Assembly (NCBI GenBank): GCA_019633425.1
Contig: WSUB01000030.1
Span: 248,001 to 312,000 of the forward strand
From: Tulasnella sp. 424
Taxonomy: Eukaryota > Basidiomycota > Agaricomycetes > Cantharellales > Tulasnellaceae
Direction of reading: 5' to 3'
DNA length: 64,000 bases
The notes beneath the pieces are model-generated. The model was not told where the DNA came from, did not search any database, and saw nothing but the letters and a program-made list of their open reading frames with translations. This document shows, piece after piece, positions 1-12,725 of this stretch. Each line of letters starts with the position of its first letter. Within the stretch, counting starts at the first letter, position 1. A program made the translations under genes and the position numbers.

Positions 1-1885
1 GAATGAGCAAGCTACATACATTGCTGCAGTGCGGATGTCCGACGTACGTGACAACTGTTGGTCTACAAAAAGGGGACTACATTGTGGGATGGCGGAAAGC
101 ACTTTGGGATACAAAGCGCGCGCGGGGACCAGGGAAACAAATGAGTTCGACAAATCGGAAACAAAAGAAACTGCCCATACACCTGGAGGTCGGATGTGAT
201 CCCTGTGTCACGATTCTCCTCACCTAGTGGAGATTAGGGCAGCCGATACGAAGTCGGGCGAGGATGGATTACCACCCAACAGCCAGAATCGGCATTTATG
301 GACGTTCAACATTCGGCTAAAAGATGTGCGTTTGAAGACACAGAGGTTTTGTGGTTCGTTGCTGACATGCGATGAAGAATTCATGTTGCTGGGGTGAAGC
401 AAGGCACAGCGTCGATGGTTGAACAATGCAATTCGAGCAGCCACCCGTGATCAAGCGTGACCTCGACCCTTAATCATCTCCAGCAAAGCGTGACCTCCTT
501 AGGGGCTAGCTCGTCGAGATACCCTACATTTGAGCTAAGCGAGAGGACAAGGCAACTCCAGCTCAAAGGCGAACTCCTGCCTGCACTTATATGGCTGAAA
601 GGGTGCAGTGACCTGGCTTCCGGCTTTGCCCCGCAATGGCTGTCGAGTTGGCTGATTATGTCAAACCTCGCTTCGGTGAATTGCCTCCTATGCAGCGTAC
701 ACATTTCGAACGACTTCAAAAATGGCTGTAAGAAACGCCTTACCTACACGTGTCACAGTGCTAAGCAACAGTTGAGAATCAATCTCGAATCTGGGAGCTC
801 AAAGCATTCGCAGAGCACAGCCGAAGACTAGTGTGTAAACGTTTACTCAACGGTACAGTATGGACGAGATACTCATCCATAGGTATCATTGAATGTGTTG
901 TATCAATAGAAGTCGCATTTCGTCGGACTCTGGATCTAGGTACAAAGCTGAGGCGTCGCATTGGCTCATGTTAAAGAAGGATGTTCTTCGACCTCCCTTC
1001 CGACTGGTCGTAAACTCCACCTTGGATCGTTAGCAAGAGGCCATCAATTTCGGGTCGTGAAGCTTTAGCGCCCAGGCAGCCTTGCCACTCTCGCTGAAAA
1101 GTGTGTCCGGCGGTGATGGCAACCGGTCGTCAACAGGCTGATCAGATGTTATCCGGAGCCTAGCTTGTTAGAACGCGGTTGACCCTCTAGTGGGAAGAGG
1201 TAACTTGCCTGCGCTATTACTAGTTTTGTGAGGACGAGGCGTCAGTCCCACGGTTCCCATACCTACTCCGTTCGCCTTACCGGATCCGGATCCGCCTGCC
1301 GAAACCTCACTGACGGCTCTGCTCCCCACCGGCAGGAAGCATTACTAACCAACGAATACGATTTATTGAAGCGCAGCGAAAAGATGAACTGGTGAAAGAG
1401 GCCAGAGTCTACCGGACCGTTACTAGTATACTATTCCGCATCGTGTATTTAGTAGTAGCTGTAATTTAGTCCTTAGTGAGCGGTAGCTATCGATTCTCTT
1501 ATAGATATTACAGCCACCGATCTCGTATTAGTGACTAGATAGGATATACTACGACGAGATGCAATACTCAAAGTGAGCCGCGTACCGACTAAACTACGCG
1601 ACTTACAGGTTTTTTCGAATGCCAAGATATCGCTTCCCTTGCTTTTAGTGCGGTGGCCAAAACAATGAATGTTACGAGCAGAGTAAAATCTTCGTTCAGG
1701 GTGTACCGGAGTTCTCTGCAACCGGTATGAAGGTGAGGATTTTGAATATTATGCATGGGCTCCAAGATGAGTTTGGGCATTTTTAATAGGAATGACAGAA
1801 GTTCCAAAGAAGAAACATAAGAGAAACTAAAGCTCCAGCCCTCTGTATGTACCAGTGCCAAAGTCTCTTTCTAGGGTCTTCCGTT
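1..1885. other. Gene-poor stretch, no recognisable gene
   Basis: Only short overlapping open frames occur on both strands, the longest about 124 codons at 457-831 (+). None shows a recognisable domain, a signal peptide or joinable exons with convincing splice sites. Several sub-regions, such as 1380-1800, look more AT-rich than the genes to the right. It may be the 3' flank of the kinase gene or degenerate sequence; I see no transposon terminal repeats. Confidence 0.5.
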
Positions 1886-3793
1886 TCATTGCCGAACCAA
1901 GTGTAGATCCTTCTCCCACCGGGCCAACCGTTCTATCACTTCCGCCTCCCTCCCTCCTATTATGGCCTGCATCACGAGATGAACCTCCTCCATACAAGGA
2001 CGGGCATGTGCCGGAGAACTCAGACATGAAAGGGCTACTTTCCAGCTTTGCACGCCACGTTGGGTGAGGTTGCTGGGCATTTGGGGGCGCAAATTCATCC
2101 CAACGAATAGGTTATAATACTCTTGTTCCGGATATAGGAAGTCTTGGACATGATTGAGAAGTGGGAACTCCTTTAAGAGAGCCTATCCCGTCGCCGTTAG
2201 TCGACGGAGCTTCTAGGAAGAGCAATGGAAACGTACGTGAAAAATCATGATACCGAAAGACCAAACATCGCTTGCCAGGCTTTTCTTGGCGCCTTCTTGT
2301 GCTTCTGGACTCATGTGGGCAGCGGTTGAGCGATTTTTGAGGGATGGTCGCGTGTCGTCTACATTCCAGCGCAACGAGAAACCGAAATCACAGAGAAGTG
2401 GGATCAACGGGTTTGACGATATGATGATATTTGACAGCTTGATGTCGCCATGTATAACCCCTTTCTCGTGCATGTGCTGTAAAGCACTGGCGATTTTCTC
2501 AATCTGTGAGGGAGCGTTAGATTTGAAAACCCTAGATGAATGTGGCACGAAACGCACAAATTGAATATGAATGCCTTCGGAATGATCTTTCAGAGATTCT
2601 TTCCAACTTTTGGCGTTATCAACCCAAGGAGACAGAAGTCCTATGAAGTTGGACCCAATCGAACAGGTACCTAGATACCCGAGAATATTCGGATGCGGTT
2701 TTGGCGTTTGAAGGTATTCCCATATCTCCCCTTCCCTTTGCAGCTCCTAAGGGAGGAACACCGTTGAGACTTAAGGCGTTCGTAAGACGGAGACATTGCC
2801 TACGTTTTCCGAAGAACGCATAGAGACGGGAACTTTGACGGCGCAAGCCACCTTTGTCTTCGATATATCAGTCCAAGCTAGGTGGATGCTGCCGAACGAT
2901 CCTTGGATTTTCTGCCCACGAATAGAACTGGCGAAATCGATATAGATGGTGTTATCCTGTGATCTTCCGATTATCGTTGCAACCAGGCATTCGTATTCTG
3001 TAATATTTTCTATATTATATTGGCCCTGTGAAATGATTAACATTAGGCAGAGCAAGCACGGCAATTCAGACTCTCACAAAGCCGCTCTAATAAGACGTAC
3101 AAACGTGACCTGCATCTTAGCAGCGGCGGAGCCTGATGTGAGCTTTGCTGCAGAGTTGTTGACGGCCACCTCTTCCGTGAGGGGAGGGGTGTGAGAGGAC
3201 TGCATCATGGACCGCTTGCCTTCTTGGACGCCTAGTTGTGTCGAAACTTTGATCTGGACCGAGGACGTATTGTAAGCAACGATTTATTGAGCAGTTGTTA
3301 CACGAACCTTGACGACATGAGCGGCCGTATACAGACTAGCGCTGATCTCATCACACGAGCTTGTTTGCAATCTAGGGAGACTAGCGAAAATCCCCATTGT
3401 CGCCTTTAGTTCGTTGTATTGTTCCAGGGCACTAGCGCACGATCGTGTTAGTTTCACAGGCGTACATCAGAACGAAGTTATTGGCCGGACTCTTTAGCCA
3501 TGTCTATGGTTAATTCGTCTATGAGATGACTCCAGTGCTTAATTAGCTGTTCGATAAGGTTCGCTGTCTGTTGTAGCCCCTCCACTCGAGTCTTCAAGCT
3601 ATCGAAAAAGCCATGCCTCTCCATAGGAGGGACCGCATAGAGGCATCTCTGGGCTTCTTGGTGTTCTGTTGTAGTCGCAAACGAGGTAGTGGAGAACAGC
3701 ATAGTCAGGAGGAGAAGGTAAGGCGAATTCAAATGCGAAGGGACAAAGATTCCGCTCAATGTGTACGTACACCTCACCGATCATGCGATGCAT
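1886..3793 (-). CDS. Protein kinase with helical N-terminal region (498 aa)
   Basis: This is a protein kinase-like gene assembled from seven exons: 3778-3793, 3491-3665, 3308-3431, 3101-3253, 2804-3025, 2237-2746 and 1886-2182. They sum to 1497 nt with no internal stop. An in-frame TGA lies just before the chosen ATG. Residues 1-105 are mostly helical and unassigned. The kinase domain follows: a glycine-loop remnant (QGSFGSIHLAW), the ATP-binding Lys in ACAVKV, the alpha-C Glu in LQREGEIWEYL, then HPNILGYLG, the catalytic loop HGDIKLSNI, CDFG, an APE-like MSPEAQE, SDVWSFG and a subdomain XI stretch ending ARPCMEEV. The catalytic Asp, Asn and DFG are all kept, so activity is plausible. HGD in place of HRD is common in the tyrosine-kinase-like families expanded in agaricomycetes. 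The 16-nt first exon and the 112-nt first intron are the least certain parts. The target is unknown. Confidence 0.72.
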
Positions 3794-4601
3794 CCCTCAC
3801 ATCGCGACGGTCGCTACGCACCTCCTTGCCGCATGTCAATGCGGAGCGGTAGATCAGGACATGAATGCAGTGCCTCAAGTTCTGACGGCAACCAAGGTCA
3901 GCCTGAATTCGATTTATTTCTCCGAGCTTCCAGCGGCTGGCCGTTGCGAGACCCTGGACCCGTCCCCAACCCGATTGTCGTAAGAAGGAACTAAAGCAGT
4001 TGAGAATCTGGCATTCCCTGATGAGGCGCGGGAACACCAAATGATGTCTAGTGAGGATACGATGAAATCACGCCAAGCTCGCCAGAATAAAGCAAGACGA
4101 CTCTTTCTGAGCATCGAAACGACGTGCGTACTGTGATGTTACCGACAGTCAATACTTTCGTAAAGCCTCCGCAGCTCACGTTTGACGCGATCCGGGATCT
4201 CTGTTGTACCACAAAACGCCCTAAGCAGTCACGAATAGCGCGGTGCGATATTCAGAATTTATCTCGTCTCTCTAGCGACAAAGCGTTCGTGGGAGGTGAT
4301 CTGACGACATGAACTTGAGAACTGATATTTAAACATCACACTTCAAGCAGTAGGAGATGGGTCGCTCTGGAGGGGCCCATTGGGATAACGCGAACACGTC
4401 GATTGGTCGGACATGAGTAGAATCAAATATCACTACCATTGACCCGAGCGGAGAAATTGAAATTGCGAAAATCATCAATTGTCAACCTGATAGTTGGGAG
4501 TTTAAGACCCCGTTGGACAACCAGAGGTTGGCACGAACATGCGGCGAGCGCTACGGGAAACATCGATCTGATGTAAGGATAAATTCGAATAATTCCATCT
4601 C
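3794..4601. other. Intergenic region between kinase start and ADP1 stop
   Basis: This holds the upstream flank of the kinase and the 3' flank of the transporter gene, both on the minus strand. The open frames are short and unrelated to known families. I see no further gene. Confidence 0.5.
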
Positions 4602-7600
4602 CTATCGCTTTTCCTTGACGTAAAGGTGGAGATATATAAAGCTGCAAATCGTGAATACCGAGAACATAATCACCAGAGTGATAATGTCCGGCCACCAGAA
4701 AGCCTGTAGTAATAATCGTCTAAGTCGACATTCGGGCAAAGGGGGTTGACGGAAACTCACCTGGGCCCGGAAGCCGAAAATTGAGAGGATGGTAGCGGCT
4801 GGGACATCAAGCTCAACGCCGTACTGAAAGGAAAATTATTAGATGACTAGAACAGTGTTTCAACGATCTATCCTCATACCTTGATTTCTTTGAGCTGAAG
4901 ATATCTGAGTTCATTGACTGCCATGGCTTCGTATGCTGCGTGGAAGAAGGACAATGAATGAAGCCACGCTACTGGCCTTGCAGTCGAATCTCTGTTTATC
5001 AAAAGGCCAGCAAACAAGAGGCTGAGGGAACCGTGGTCAGTGGGGTGGACATATATACAGCCCATCGAGTACTGACTTGTACAACATCACTAGAGTCCCG
5101 ACCAAGCTCGCGACGCCGGTGTTGGCCACGACGACCGATATAAGGAGAACAACGCTTGCTGTCGTCAAGTTGAACAGCACCAGGGTAAGGATGAACTTCC
5201 AGAACGCAGGAACCGTTGGAACCAGGCCGACGAGTCCACTGGGGGTCACCAAGGTCAGACAGTTTCACAACCAACTGCCCAGAAAGACCTACTAGATAAT
5301 GCTTCCGAAGACCATTGGAGGGACAACGCGTAGCGGCAGGATGTCGAAAAGGACCTGTCGGAAAACTCCTGAGTTTCGAAGTCTAACACGCTCTCTCCAT
5401 TGATAATACCTTCGATGAGAAGTACGTGAACGACGAGTAGTAACCATTGGCACTAGAAATAGATTGTGTCAGTCGGAGAGACGGTTCGCTCGGGAGTATT
5501 CCTCACCGTTCTCGCATGAACAAGATACGCTCGTTAGCGAAGAGGCCGAGACTGGACAGACAGGAAAAGCCAAACAGCGCAAGGGTGAAGAAGAACAGGC
5601 CTGTAGAGACTCTATGTTAGTGATTTTCCACACCAGGCTAAACTGGTCGCACCGAGTCTGTTCTGGAAGCCAGAGATATCGTTCCTGGACAAAGATTGGA
5701 CGTCAGCGACCCGTTTAGGAACGGCTCCAACATCCCTGACTCACGTCACGTTATGGAAGAGTCCCCCGCAAAGCACTGCAACAGAGCCATTAAGATTGTG
5801 TCTACTCGTTGGATGAGTTTGGTATGGCCACTCACGTGCAATAACAATCGATGATACATAGTGAGCCGTAAGCAAAGCGGGATCCCTGTAGAGGTTCTTG
5901 AACGCTCGGCCACTCAGGATTCGGAACTGGGTCCCATAGCTCGCCCGACTTCGGGTCCGTAACGCAGCGGTTTCATCGACAACGTCTGGGAGTTCCTCAG
6001 TGGTCCGAGCACCTCCGTTCGCGTTTGAACTGGCAGCCTGGGAGATTTCCGCGATCTCTACTTTGATGGCCGCTGCAATCTCGCTATCGGCATAAGCCTT
6101 CAACAGCGCCGAAAGTTTGGGTGGCAACGGTTTCGAGCTCTTCTGAGAACCGGAAATACTGAAGATGTCGAGAAGCTGTGACGTCTTTTTCTTGATGAAA
6201 TTCGTCGAGTCGGCAGCAGTATCGGAAAGGGAGTTCGGCCTTGTTTGCAATTCGGTCTCTTCTTCGACACCAGTTCCTGCCGAAGGGATGGTGGGTAGTC
6301 CGGTATTCCCCGCTCGAGAGGAAGAGGGTCGACCTAAGGCTCTCTCCTCATCCCCGAGGTTTGTCCCATCGTCGGAGAGAACAATCTCCGGTGGAGTAGG
6401 TACATGGGATCGCGGTCCGACGTCTTCCGTCATTGTCAAGTCAACTAGAAATGGTGTTCAGATGCCGTTCTAGTCGGATTGGAAAAGTGCCGGGGTACTT
6501 ACTGAGATAGTCCGCAATGTTGAATCCCGGAGGGCATGGATGGCCAATACTCTCAAAGTAATCTTGGCATTTCGCAAATTCTCCGGCATATACCGTCCTT
6601 CCCTGAGCGAGGACAATTAGCTGGTCGAAAAGGGCGACGATGTTGCTCCGAGGCTGATGGATGGTGAACACAACGGTCCGGTTATAATCCCTTGCGAGAG
6701 AGACGAGGGACTCCACGACATTGTACGCGTTATACGCATCGAGACCTAGATAACCGAAATCAGGGGTAGTCCCGGCATTTTGATAGATACGGCATACCTG
6801 AGGTAGGTTCGTCCAGGAACAGGATCGACGGGCTTGTGACAAGTTCACAGGCGATTGACACTCGCCGCTTTTCGCCACCGGAAATAGACCGACGGCCTGC
6901 ATAGACGGGTAAGTAAGGCGGAGATGGATCGCGAACGATAAATACTGACCTGACTCTCCGATGTACGAGTCCTTGATGCCCAGAATGCCCAGCTCATGCA
7001 TAGTTTCCAACGTCCTGAACTTCTTCGCTTCAAAGCTCATTTCTCTCGGCAATCGAAGCAGGGCGCTGTACAAGACAGTCTCATATACGGTCAACGTGCT
7101 CATCAACGTATCCTCCTGATCGACGAATCCCATGACCTTCTTGAACTCCGAGTCTGGAATGGCCCTCCCGTTGACGAGAACTTCTCCCGAGACGATCCCT
7201 CTCTTCTGCTTCCGAGCCAAGATATCGAGGAAAGTGGACTTGCCAGCGCCAGAGGCACCCATAATCGCGAGCACTTGCCCGTTCTTCACGGAGCCCGTGA
7301 TTCCGTCCAGGATTGGGTTGTTCGGGTTTGATTGGAGGGTGTACGAGAGGTTGGAGAAATGAAGCCGAGCAGGAACGTGATCCGTCATCAACCTTTGAGC
7401 CTCATCCGCAGGGAGACGGATTTGACCGAATCCTTCAGGGTGTTTCGCTGCCTGGCCGATGTACCAGAATGTGGCCGACGCGATGATGAAGAAGAGACCG
7501 GCAAGAGCAGCGCTCAGACCAACCATGAGACTGTTATCTGGGCGTTCGGGACGCTGAACAAGGAGGACCATTGAGATTTCGTCGCGGGCCAGAGATAATA

Positions 7601-9029
7601 TACTCACAACATAGCCTGGCACCTGGGTATAGTGCAAGCATTCACCACCATCACACTTTAGCGTGATTGCGTTGTCTCCAAAGATGTCGTTGATGAGTTG
7701 ATTCATGGCGGGTTCCTCGAACTGGCAGCCTTGCCCGGTTTTGCAGGTGAATTGCGCCGGACCTTTGATCTCCTCGGTTAGGAAATCGCCGATATCTAAA
7801 AGGTCCGCAAATGTCAAAGCCCATTCGTTTCTGCAAAAGGTCGCTTAACGCGTGCACGTACCAACGCTTCCCTCTTCTCCACAAAGCATCCGACCAGGGA
7901 TGCAGCTGCACTTGATGTTCTGGCAGTCGTACTGGGTGATGTTGTAGTCATAGCTATGCTTCAAGGCAGTCGTGCATGTATCCAGGGCGCAGTAGAATGA
8001 TTCCTTCTGGCCAATCCAAAACTGGAAGTTGCATGTCTCTGAAGGTCGGTCGCAGGCGAAAGTTACTTGTGGGGGTCGGTCAGGTAACATGTCGAGGATC
8101 TTTCGGTCTAACGCCCCATGCTGTTAGTTGCAATTCATCTCGGTTGCACAAAAGAATGAGACTCACTTGTGACGTCGCACATCTGGTAATTGGTGTTGAC
8201 AGTCAGACCGCCTTTGTAGCACGTCATGTTCTGCACAGGTTCTTCGTCCAGCCCACGTAGCTCGCCCGGAAGGGGGAATCCTGCACACGCTTGATCCGTC
8301 TGACAGACTGCATAGTAAGCATATCGTCAGCATAAGCCGCGAGAGTAGTGCTAGAGATGAGCGTGTACCATTGCAGTTTATTCCGCCCCAGCCGTCGTTG
8401 CAGTCGCAGGAATCGCCTTTCCTGGGGTACCGCTGTTCACCGTCGGGCAGGGCCCCACAAACTGGACAAAAAAAAAGGCCCTCTACATTAGCGCACATGA
8501 TTCGAGGGCTTGTAGCAATGGTCAAAACGCACGAGGTTCTAGACAGTCTTGTCCTCCGAATCCGGGTGGGCACCGACATTGTCCGTCGTATGGATTGCAT
8601 TCTCCGTACTGACGAAGCAGCAAACACGTCAAACTTCCAGAGCTTCAGAGGCAGTGAAGATCTTTACCTGTCCGCAACTGAAGGCTGGGAGGAGGCAGTT
8701 GAAGCACGGTGGGCACTTGTCGTCACCTGCACAAGTTCAACAACAATTAGGCGTCTCGGTCCACACTCTACTCCTTGTTCTTTTCGCAGACCTTTTGGAG
8801 GCGCTAAGCCCTGTGATCACGGCATCCATTCTACGTAAGTCCGGGGGAGGTTTCCACAAGGTAGACGAGAAGTACTCACCAATACTGCGGTCGATTGCAA
8901 AGCAGACTGGCCGGGTATTGGCTGCCAAAGTGCGAAACTTGAATTCCGAGCTCTCTGAGGTGGATTTGCTGCTAGGCTGCTCGAGCCCATCAGCCCTAGA
9001 GCTGTTGCGAGCAAGGTGACGCGCAGCAT
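4602..9029 (-). CDS. ADP1: ADP1-type ABCG transporter with EGF-like ectodomain
   Basis: This is a half-size ABCG (White/PDR-related) transporter of the yeast Adp1 type; its substrate is not known. The N-terminus has a signal peptide ([17 protein letters not shown]) and then a long cysteine-rich ectodomain with [11 protein letters not shown]-like [12 protein letters not shown] and [12 protein letters not shown] blocks. One TM segment precedes the nucleotide-binding domain, which has Walker [10 protein letters not shown], the signature [10 protein letters not shown], Walker [13 protein letters not shown] and the switch His in FTIHQPRS. A charged linker follows, then six TM segments including NDISGFQNR, and the C-terminus VKEKR. 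I count about 20 short introns, among them 4704-4760, 4824-4879, 5022-5076 and 6445-6502, and a probable 19-nt microexon at 8792-8810. Length is about 1,080 aa against roughly 1,050 in yeast. Gene order within the protein matches Adp1 throughout. The weakest part is the microexon joining the leader to the first Cys block. Confidence 0.92.
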
Positions 9030-9428
9030 CGTGGGTGCTGCCTAGGCTTTGAAGAAACGTTTGGGGTCTTGAAGGGGGAGAAAACGAGAGCGTTACGAGC
9101 GGTGAAGCCGCGTCAGGGGCCGACCACCGTGTGGGACTTTCATAGGAGGACCGGAGAATTATCACCCGGCAATGATCGTTATGCGCGTCATTGCAGACAA
9201 CCACGACATGGCACTTAAGCTTGGCAATAATTGTACGGGTATGCATTAGGAGAAGGGAATTAGTATTGGGAGCGGTACAAGGTGGCGTAGATTACAACAA
9301 GAAGACGATGCATATATAAGATCACAAGTCCACATAATGAAATAAAACCAAGCAAGGTGGAGCAACTAGAACCGTTAACGCTGACCTTTGAGATTCGTAC
9401 AAGCACGCAAAATCACGCCCCCTTCTTC
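9030..9428. other. Intergenic: ADP1 promoter and MAF1 3' flank
   Basis: About 400 bases between two minus-strand genes. Open frames here overlap the ADP1 leader in the wrong frame. The stretch is expected to hold the ADP1 promoter and the MAF1 terminator, but I see no clear motif. Confidence 0.5.
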
Positions 9429-10727
9429 TCAATTCGTCTGCCCATCGAGGCCTAGAGCCCGAGCTCCAGCGCCCACTCCGCCCAACCAACCAGTAAACCT
9501 CTCGCTCATCTCGGGCTCGTCCCAGGTGTTTCGTCTCTTCGCCCAAATAGTGATGAATAGGATTCGCTTGAGCTTCTTGTTATGGAAGAACCAATGACTA
9601 CTCCACAGCAGTCCTCCCAGCGACTTGCGTCTGACAGGCATTAGGCGACCGTTGGCATCAGGGGAGGCACTGAATGCTTCTTCATCGTCCCAGCTCCCAT
9701 ACGGTGCCTTGTTGATCGCAGTCCCGTTCTTGGGAGGCGAGCCGTACGTAAAATCGTCGAACCCGAGAAGGTCATCATCGTACTCTTCAGACACTTCCGT
9801 CGTCGCTTCGGTAGTGACGTCCGAATCCGAGTCGTCGTTGTGAGGATCGGAATCCATGTCGGGTTGGTACGAGTAGACGTCGCATTGGTTGAGCGAGATA
9901 ACTTTATCGAGGATCTGGAATAGCGTTGGGTGGATCCCGGAAGTGGGGTGATTGGCGGAAGAAACAGGCGAGAGAGATCGCGGCACGCTGTTCGGCGTAG
10001 GCGGGCTGCCCCCGCGCAAGAACGAAGCCGCCTTGGGGACCGAGGAGGAAGTAGGAGAGGATCCAAGGAACATTTCGGGCGACGTTGGTGGGTATGCCGC
10101 GTATGACCTCGGGGCGAAAACGAGTCGAGGTCCCGACTTGGTCCTCACATCTTGAAAGGTTGATGATAGCGATTGGAGCACACTGGAACCGTTCCGTTCT
10201 TTGGCAAAGTGGTCCGCTTTAGCTTCGGAAAAGTCGTAGTCGGGGAACGCCAAGTTGAGCAGCTGGATGAGGAGGTACAGCTGATTTGTCGAACGTTGCA
10301 AGGGAGGCAGTGCGGGAAGGAGCGGCGTAAATGAGGTCATCCTCCTGTCCTCTTAGGCGGCGCAAACCACAAAGAGCGCAACTCACTGTCTTTCGAGACT
10401 GTGGTTTGTTCAATAGTCCAAAGGGACTGGCGTAGTAGGCGTCATCGTCTTCTCCGGGCGAACCGACGCTCTGCTCGATCTCTGCTTTCACTTCTTGAAA
10501 GTTGTTTTCCATGGCTTTGGAGAGTTTCTTGTCCTTCTTGATGGGCTTGCACGAGTATGCCTCGATTCGGGTATGGACAGTGCACTATCGCATGTATGGT
10601 TCCGCGCATTGGTTTGGTCTCCCGTTGGAGCTTTTCTATTTGGGCAGGCAAAAACGCGTACCTCTTGAGATGAATGGGAGAGTGCTTGGGAGAGCTGAGC
10701 TAGCTCTGGAAACAGCATAAACTTCAT
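9429..10727 (-). CDS. MAF1: Maf1, negative regulator of RNA polymerase III
   Basis: Maf1 represses RNA polymerase III under nutrient limitation and stress, moving between cytoplasm and nucleus according to its phosphorylation. The N-terminal exon (from MKFMLFPELAQLSQAL) joins over a 77-nt intron to CTVHTRIEAYSCK, the conserved A-box. A large exon then carries LAFPDYDFS (B-box), an acidic, low-complexity middle, a CDVYSYQPD block and the C-box with HWFFHNKKLKRILF. Between A and B the linker is Ser/Pro-rich with SP sites, the usual place for regulatory phosphorylation in the family. The second intron, near 10345-10400, is ambiguous: a 55-nt intron with a GTCTCG donor or a 37-nt one with a GTGAGT donor both keep frame. 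The first gives 388 aa. Confidence 0.9.
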
Positions 10728-11034
10728 TTCGGCTTGTTGGTGATCTTCTGGTTCGGATCGCTGCTGTCGAGTATGGTAGTAGATAGATGGCGAGATTGAA
10801 GGAGTGGGCGAGGATATGAGGTGGCAGTAAAGAGGGTCAAAGCAACAGGGTGGTCTGGAACTAAAGGTCCTCCCCTCTCCGCGGCTAACAAACGCCCCTG
10901 TCCGAGAGATAAACATAACTCCCACCGAGAAGGGACGAACGCACGCACGCAGCGCCGCAAACGCACGAACGTTCACAGACGCCCATCGAAAAGAGTTCGA
11001 AGAAAACGATAAACGATGGCTGAATTATGTCGAA
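10728..11034. other. MAF1 upstream region / SDH3 3' flank
   Basis: A gap of about 300 bases between MAF1 and the SDH3 stop, both on the minus strand. Overlapping frames read through it but show no coding features. It should contain the MAF1 promoter; no element is clear. Confidence 0.45.
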
Positions 11035-11867
11035 TCACATCATAACGAGATACACGGTGGAAAAGGCGGTCGCAGCAAGAACGGCGTAGCCGGAACGGGT
11101 GACCTGCTTCACGGTCATGACTGGCGGAACAAGTAACGAACGTGAATGGCAATTTGGAGGACGTGCGAGATGTGTACTTACGTTTAACGGAATCCCAAGC
11201 CAAGTGGCGAACGCCGTTCCAAGCATGGTAGGCGAACGGGGCAGCAAGGAGCGTCTTGAAGGATACCTTTGCCCATTCGGGAAGAGAGTGAACGAGCTCG
11301 ACGATGTGTGCCGAGTCCACTGGAATTCCTACGACGGGTCCGGCGAGGTAGGCAATGGAGAATGCATAGAGGACTGTTGCGGAAGGCCGGGAATTGGGAT
11401 GTCAGGCACATGTGACTTTCAAAGCCTCGGGTAGACTCGCGTGCCGAATGGCGACAACCAAGGTGGAATACTCACGACCGCTAAGAGCACCACCAGTTGC
11501 GCGGTTGGCAATGCTACCGAGCCATGTAATTTGAGGTTGGTAGATGGTAAAGTGAGGGCTGGAAGGACGCTTGATCCGTTGCGAGTTCAAGACGTCCGAT
11601 GCGGCCGACGGTGACACGGGTTTGAGAGTCACAGTCCTAAGCAATATTGTTATTGAGTGCTGGCCTAGAGTATCCCGAATGAGAGCGAACGCACCTGACG
11701 GCTCCTCTTGAGGAGAGTGCGGAACGTTGGATGAGAGCTATATGCAGCCAATGAGAATTGGAGCGATTCAAACCACGTTCCAAAGTGTGCTCACCATTCC
11801 TTGCGATAGCAGGGTAGTTGCGAGACGCGACACGAACACCGAATCCAACTGCACGGGCGGCTTGCAT
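11035..11867 (-). CDS. SDH3: Succinate dehydrogenase cytochrome b subunit (184 aa)
   Basis: This is the SdhC/Sdh3 membrane anchor of complex II in the mitochondrial inner membrane. It helps bind heme b and ubiquinone and passes electrons from the iron-sulfur subunit. Five exons joined over introns of 57, 58, 102 and 61 nt give exactly 185 codons. The N-terminal 40 or so residues are basic and Ser-rich, typical of a mitochondrial leader. The family signature follows in SPHFTIYQPQITWLGSIANRATG, of which the SxxxRxTG part lies at the quinone site. Three hydrophobic helices come next, and FAYHAWNGVRHLAWD carries the heme-ligand His. The protein ends with a short hydrophobic tail. It is head to head with the Zn2Cys6 gene, so the 858-bp gap may be a shared promoter. 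The identification is firm. Confidence 0.95.
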
Positions 11868-12725
11868 TTTTTTCCAAGGTTAGGCTACGAGAAAGAGTGG
11901 GAGAGAGAGTGACGATGGGATTCCTGACCGGGTCCCACGGTTATGCTTGGCTGGATCTACTGATGACGTAAAATTCAGACAATCGTTTATCTACAGACTG
12001 AGAGGCCAGTGTTATCGTGCACGTCGATGAGGCCCTGCAGGCAAGTGGGATTCCAGATCTGTGGGATATCTCAGGCGTATACCCTAAATCCTCGAGTTTA
12101 TAAGCATGGTATAATAGCGAAAGAAGTAAGTTGTGAGATAGACAATCAGATGCCCGTTCTTCGGAAGGACGACATATAATTGCTCCGGAATGGCTAGCAG
12201 CTCTCTCTCGAATTCTCCCCCTTCTCCCCCCTCCCCCGCCGCCAGACAGACCGGTCTTAAAGACTCTTTTTCCATTTCGTCCGTTTCCAGAGCGCCTGTT
12301 GGGTTTCAAACGGAACCTGGAAGATCTCCTCGCTTCTTCCGTTGCCCCCGACACTGCTCCGTCGTGTGTACAGGGTTTTCTCGCTCGGTGTTCGGGTGAC
12401 GCATGTCAAAAGCGCCAGAATGAGCAGAATGGCCGGAGAATGATCCAAAAAGAAAGCTAGACATAGTGTGGATGCGTAGAAATGATGATGACGGGTGTGT
12501 GGCAGTATCCGAAAGGGCTGCGAACGCGGCAACACGGCGTTCGGCTTCGGATGAAGGAGAGACTCTCTCGGGAGATATTTCTCCACACGCCCCCGGTCTA
12601 TTTCATACCCCTTCATACTTATACCGTCGGTCAAACAACCTCTCTTGCACTTCTGACTGACCGACACTCTCTCTCCTTCCTTCCCTCACCCTCTCTCTTC
12701 GTCGTCGTCGTCCCCCTCCCCAGTC
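11868..12725. promoter_or_regulatory. Divergent promoter region, SDH3 / Zn2Cys6 regulator
   Basis: About 860 bases separate two divergent start codons. The right edge just before the plus-strand ATG is strongly pyrimidine-rich (CT runs and GTC repeats at about 12665-12722), as is common for fungal leaders. A CT-rich patch also lies at 12210-12245. No coding exon is evident. Individual factor sites cannot be assigned by eye. Confidence 0.5.

Noticed and set aside
457..831. 124-codon plus-strand frame in the left gene-poor stretch
   Set aside because: No domain, no compositional bias, and the opposite strand has an equally long frame over the same bases.
8737..9246. 169-codon minus-strand frame at the ADP1 start
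   Set aside because: It is a shadow of the first ADP1 exons in another frame; the signal-peptide frame from 9029 fits the family.
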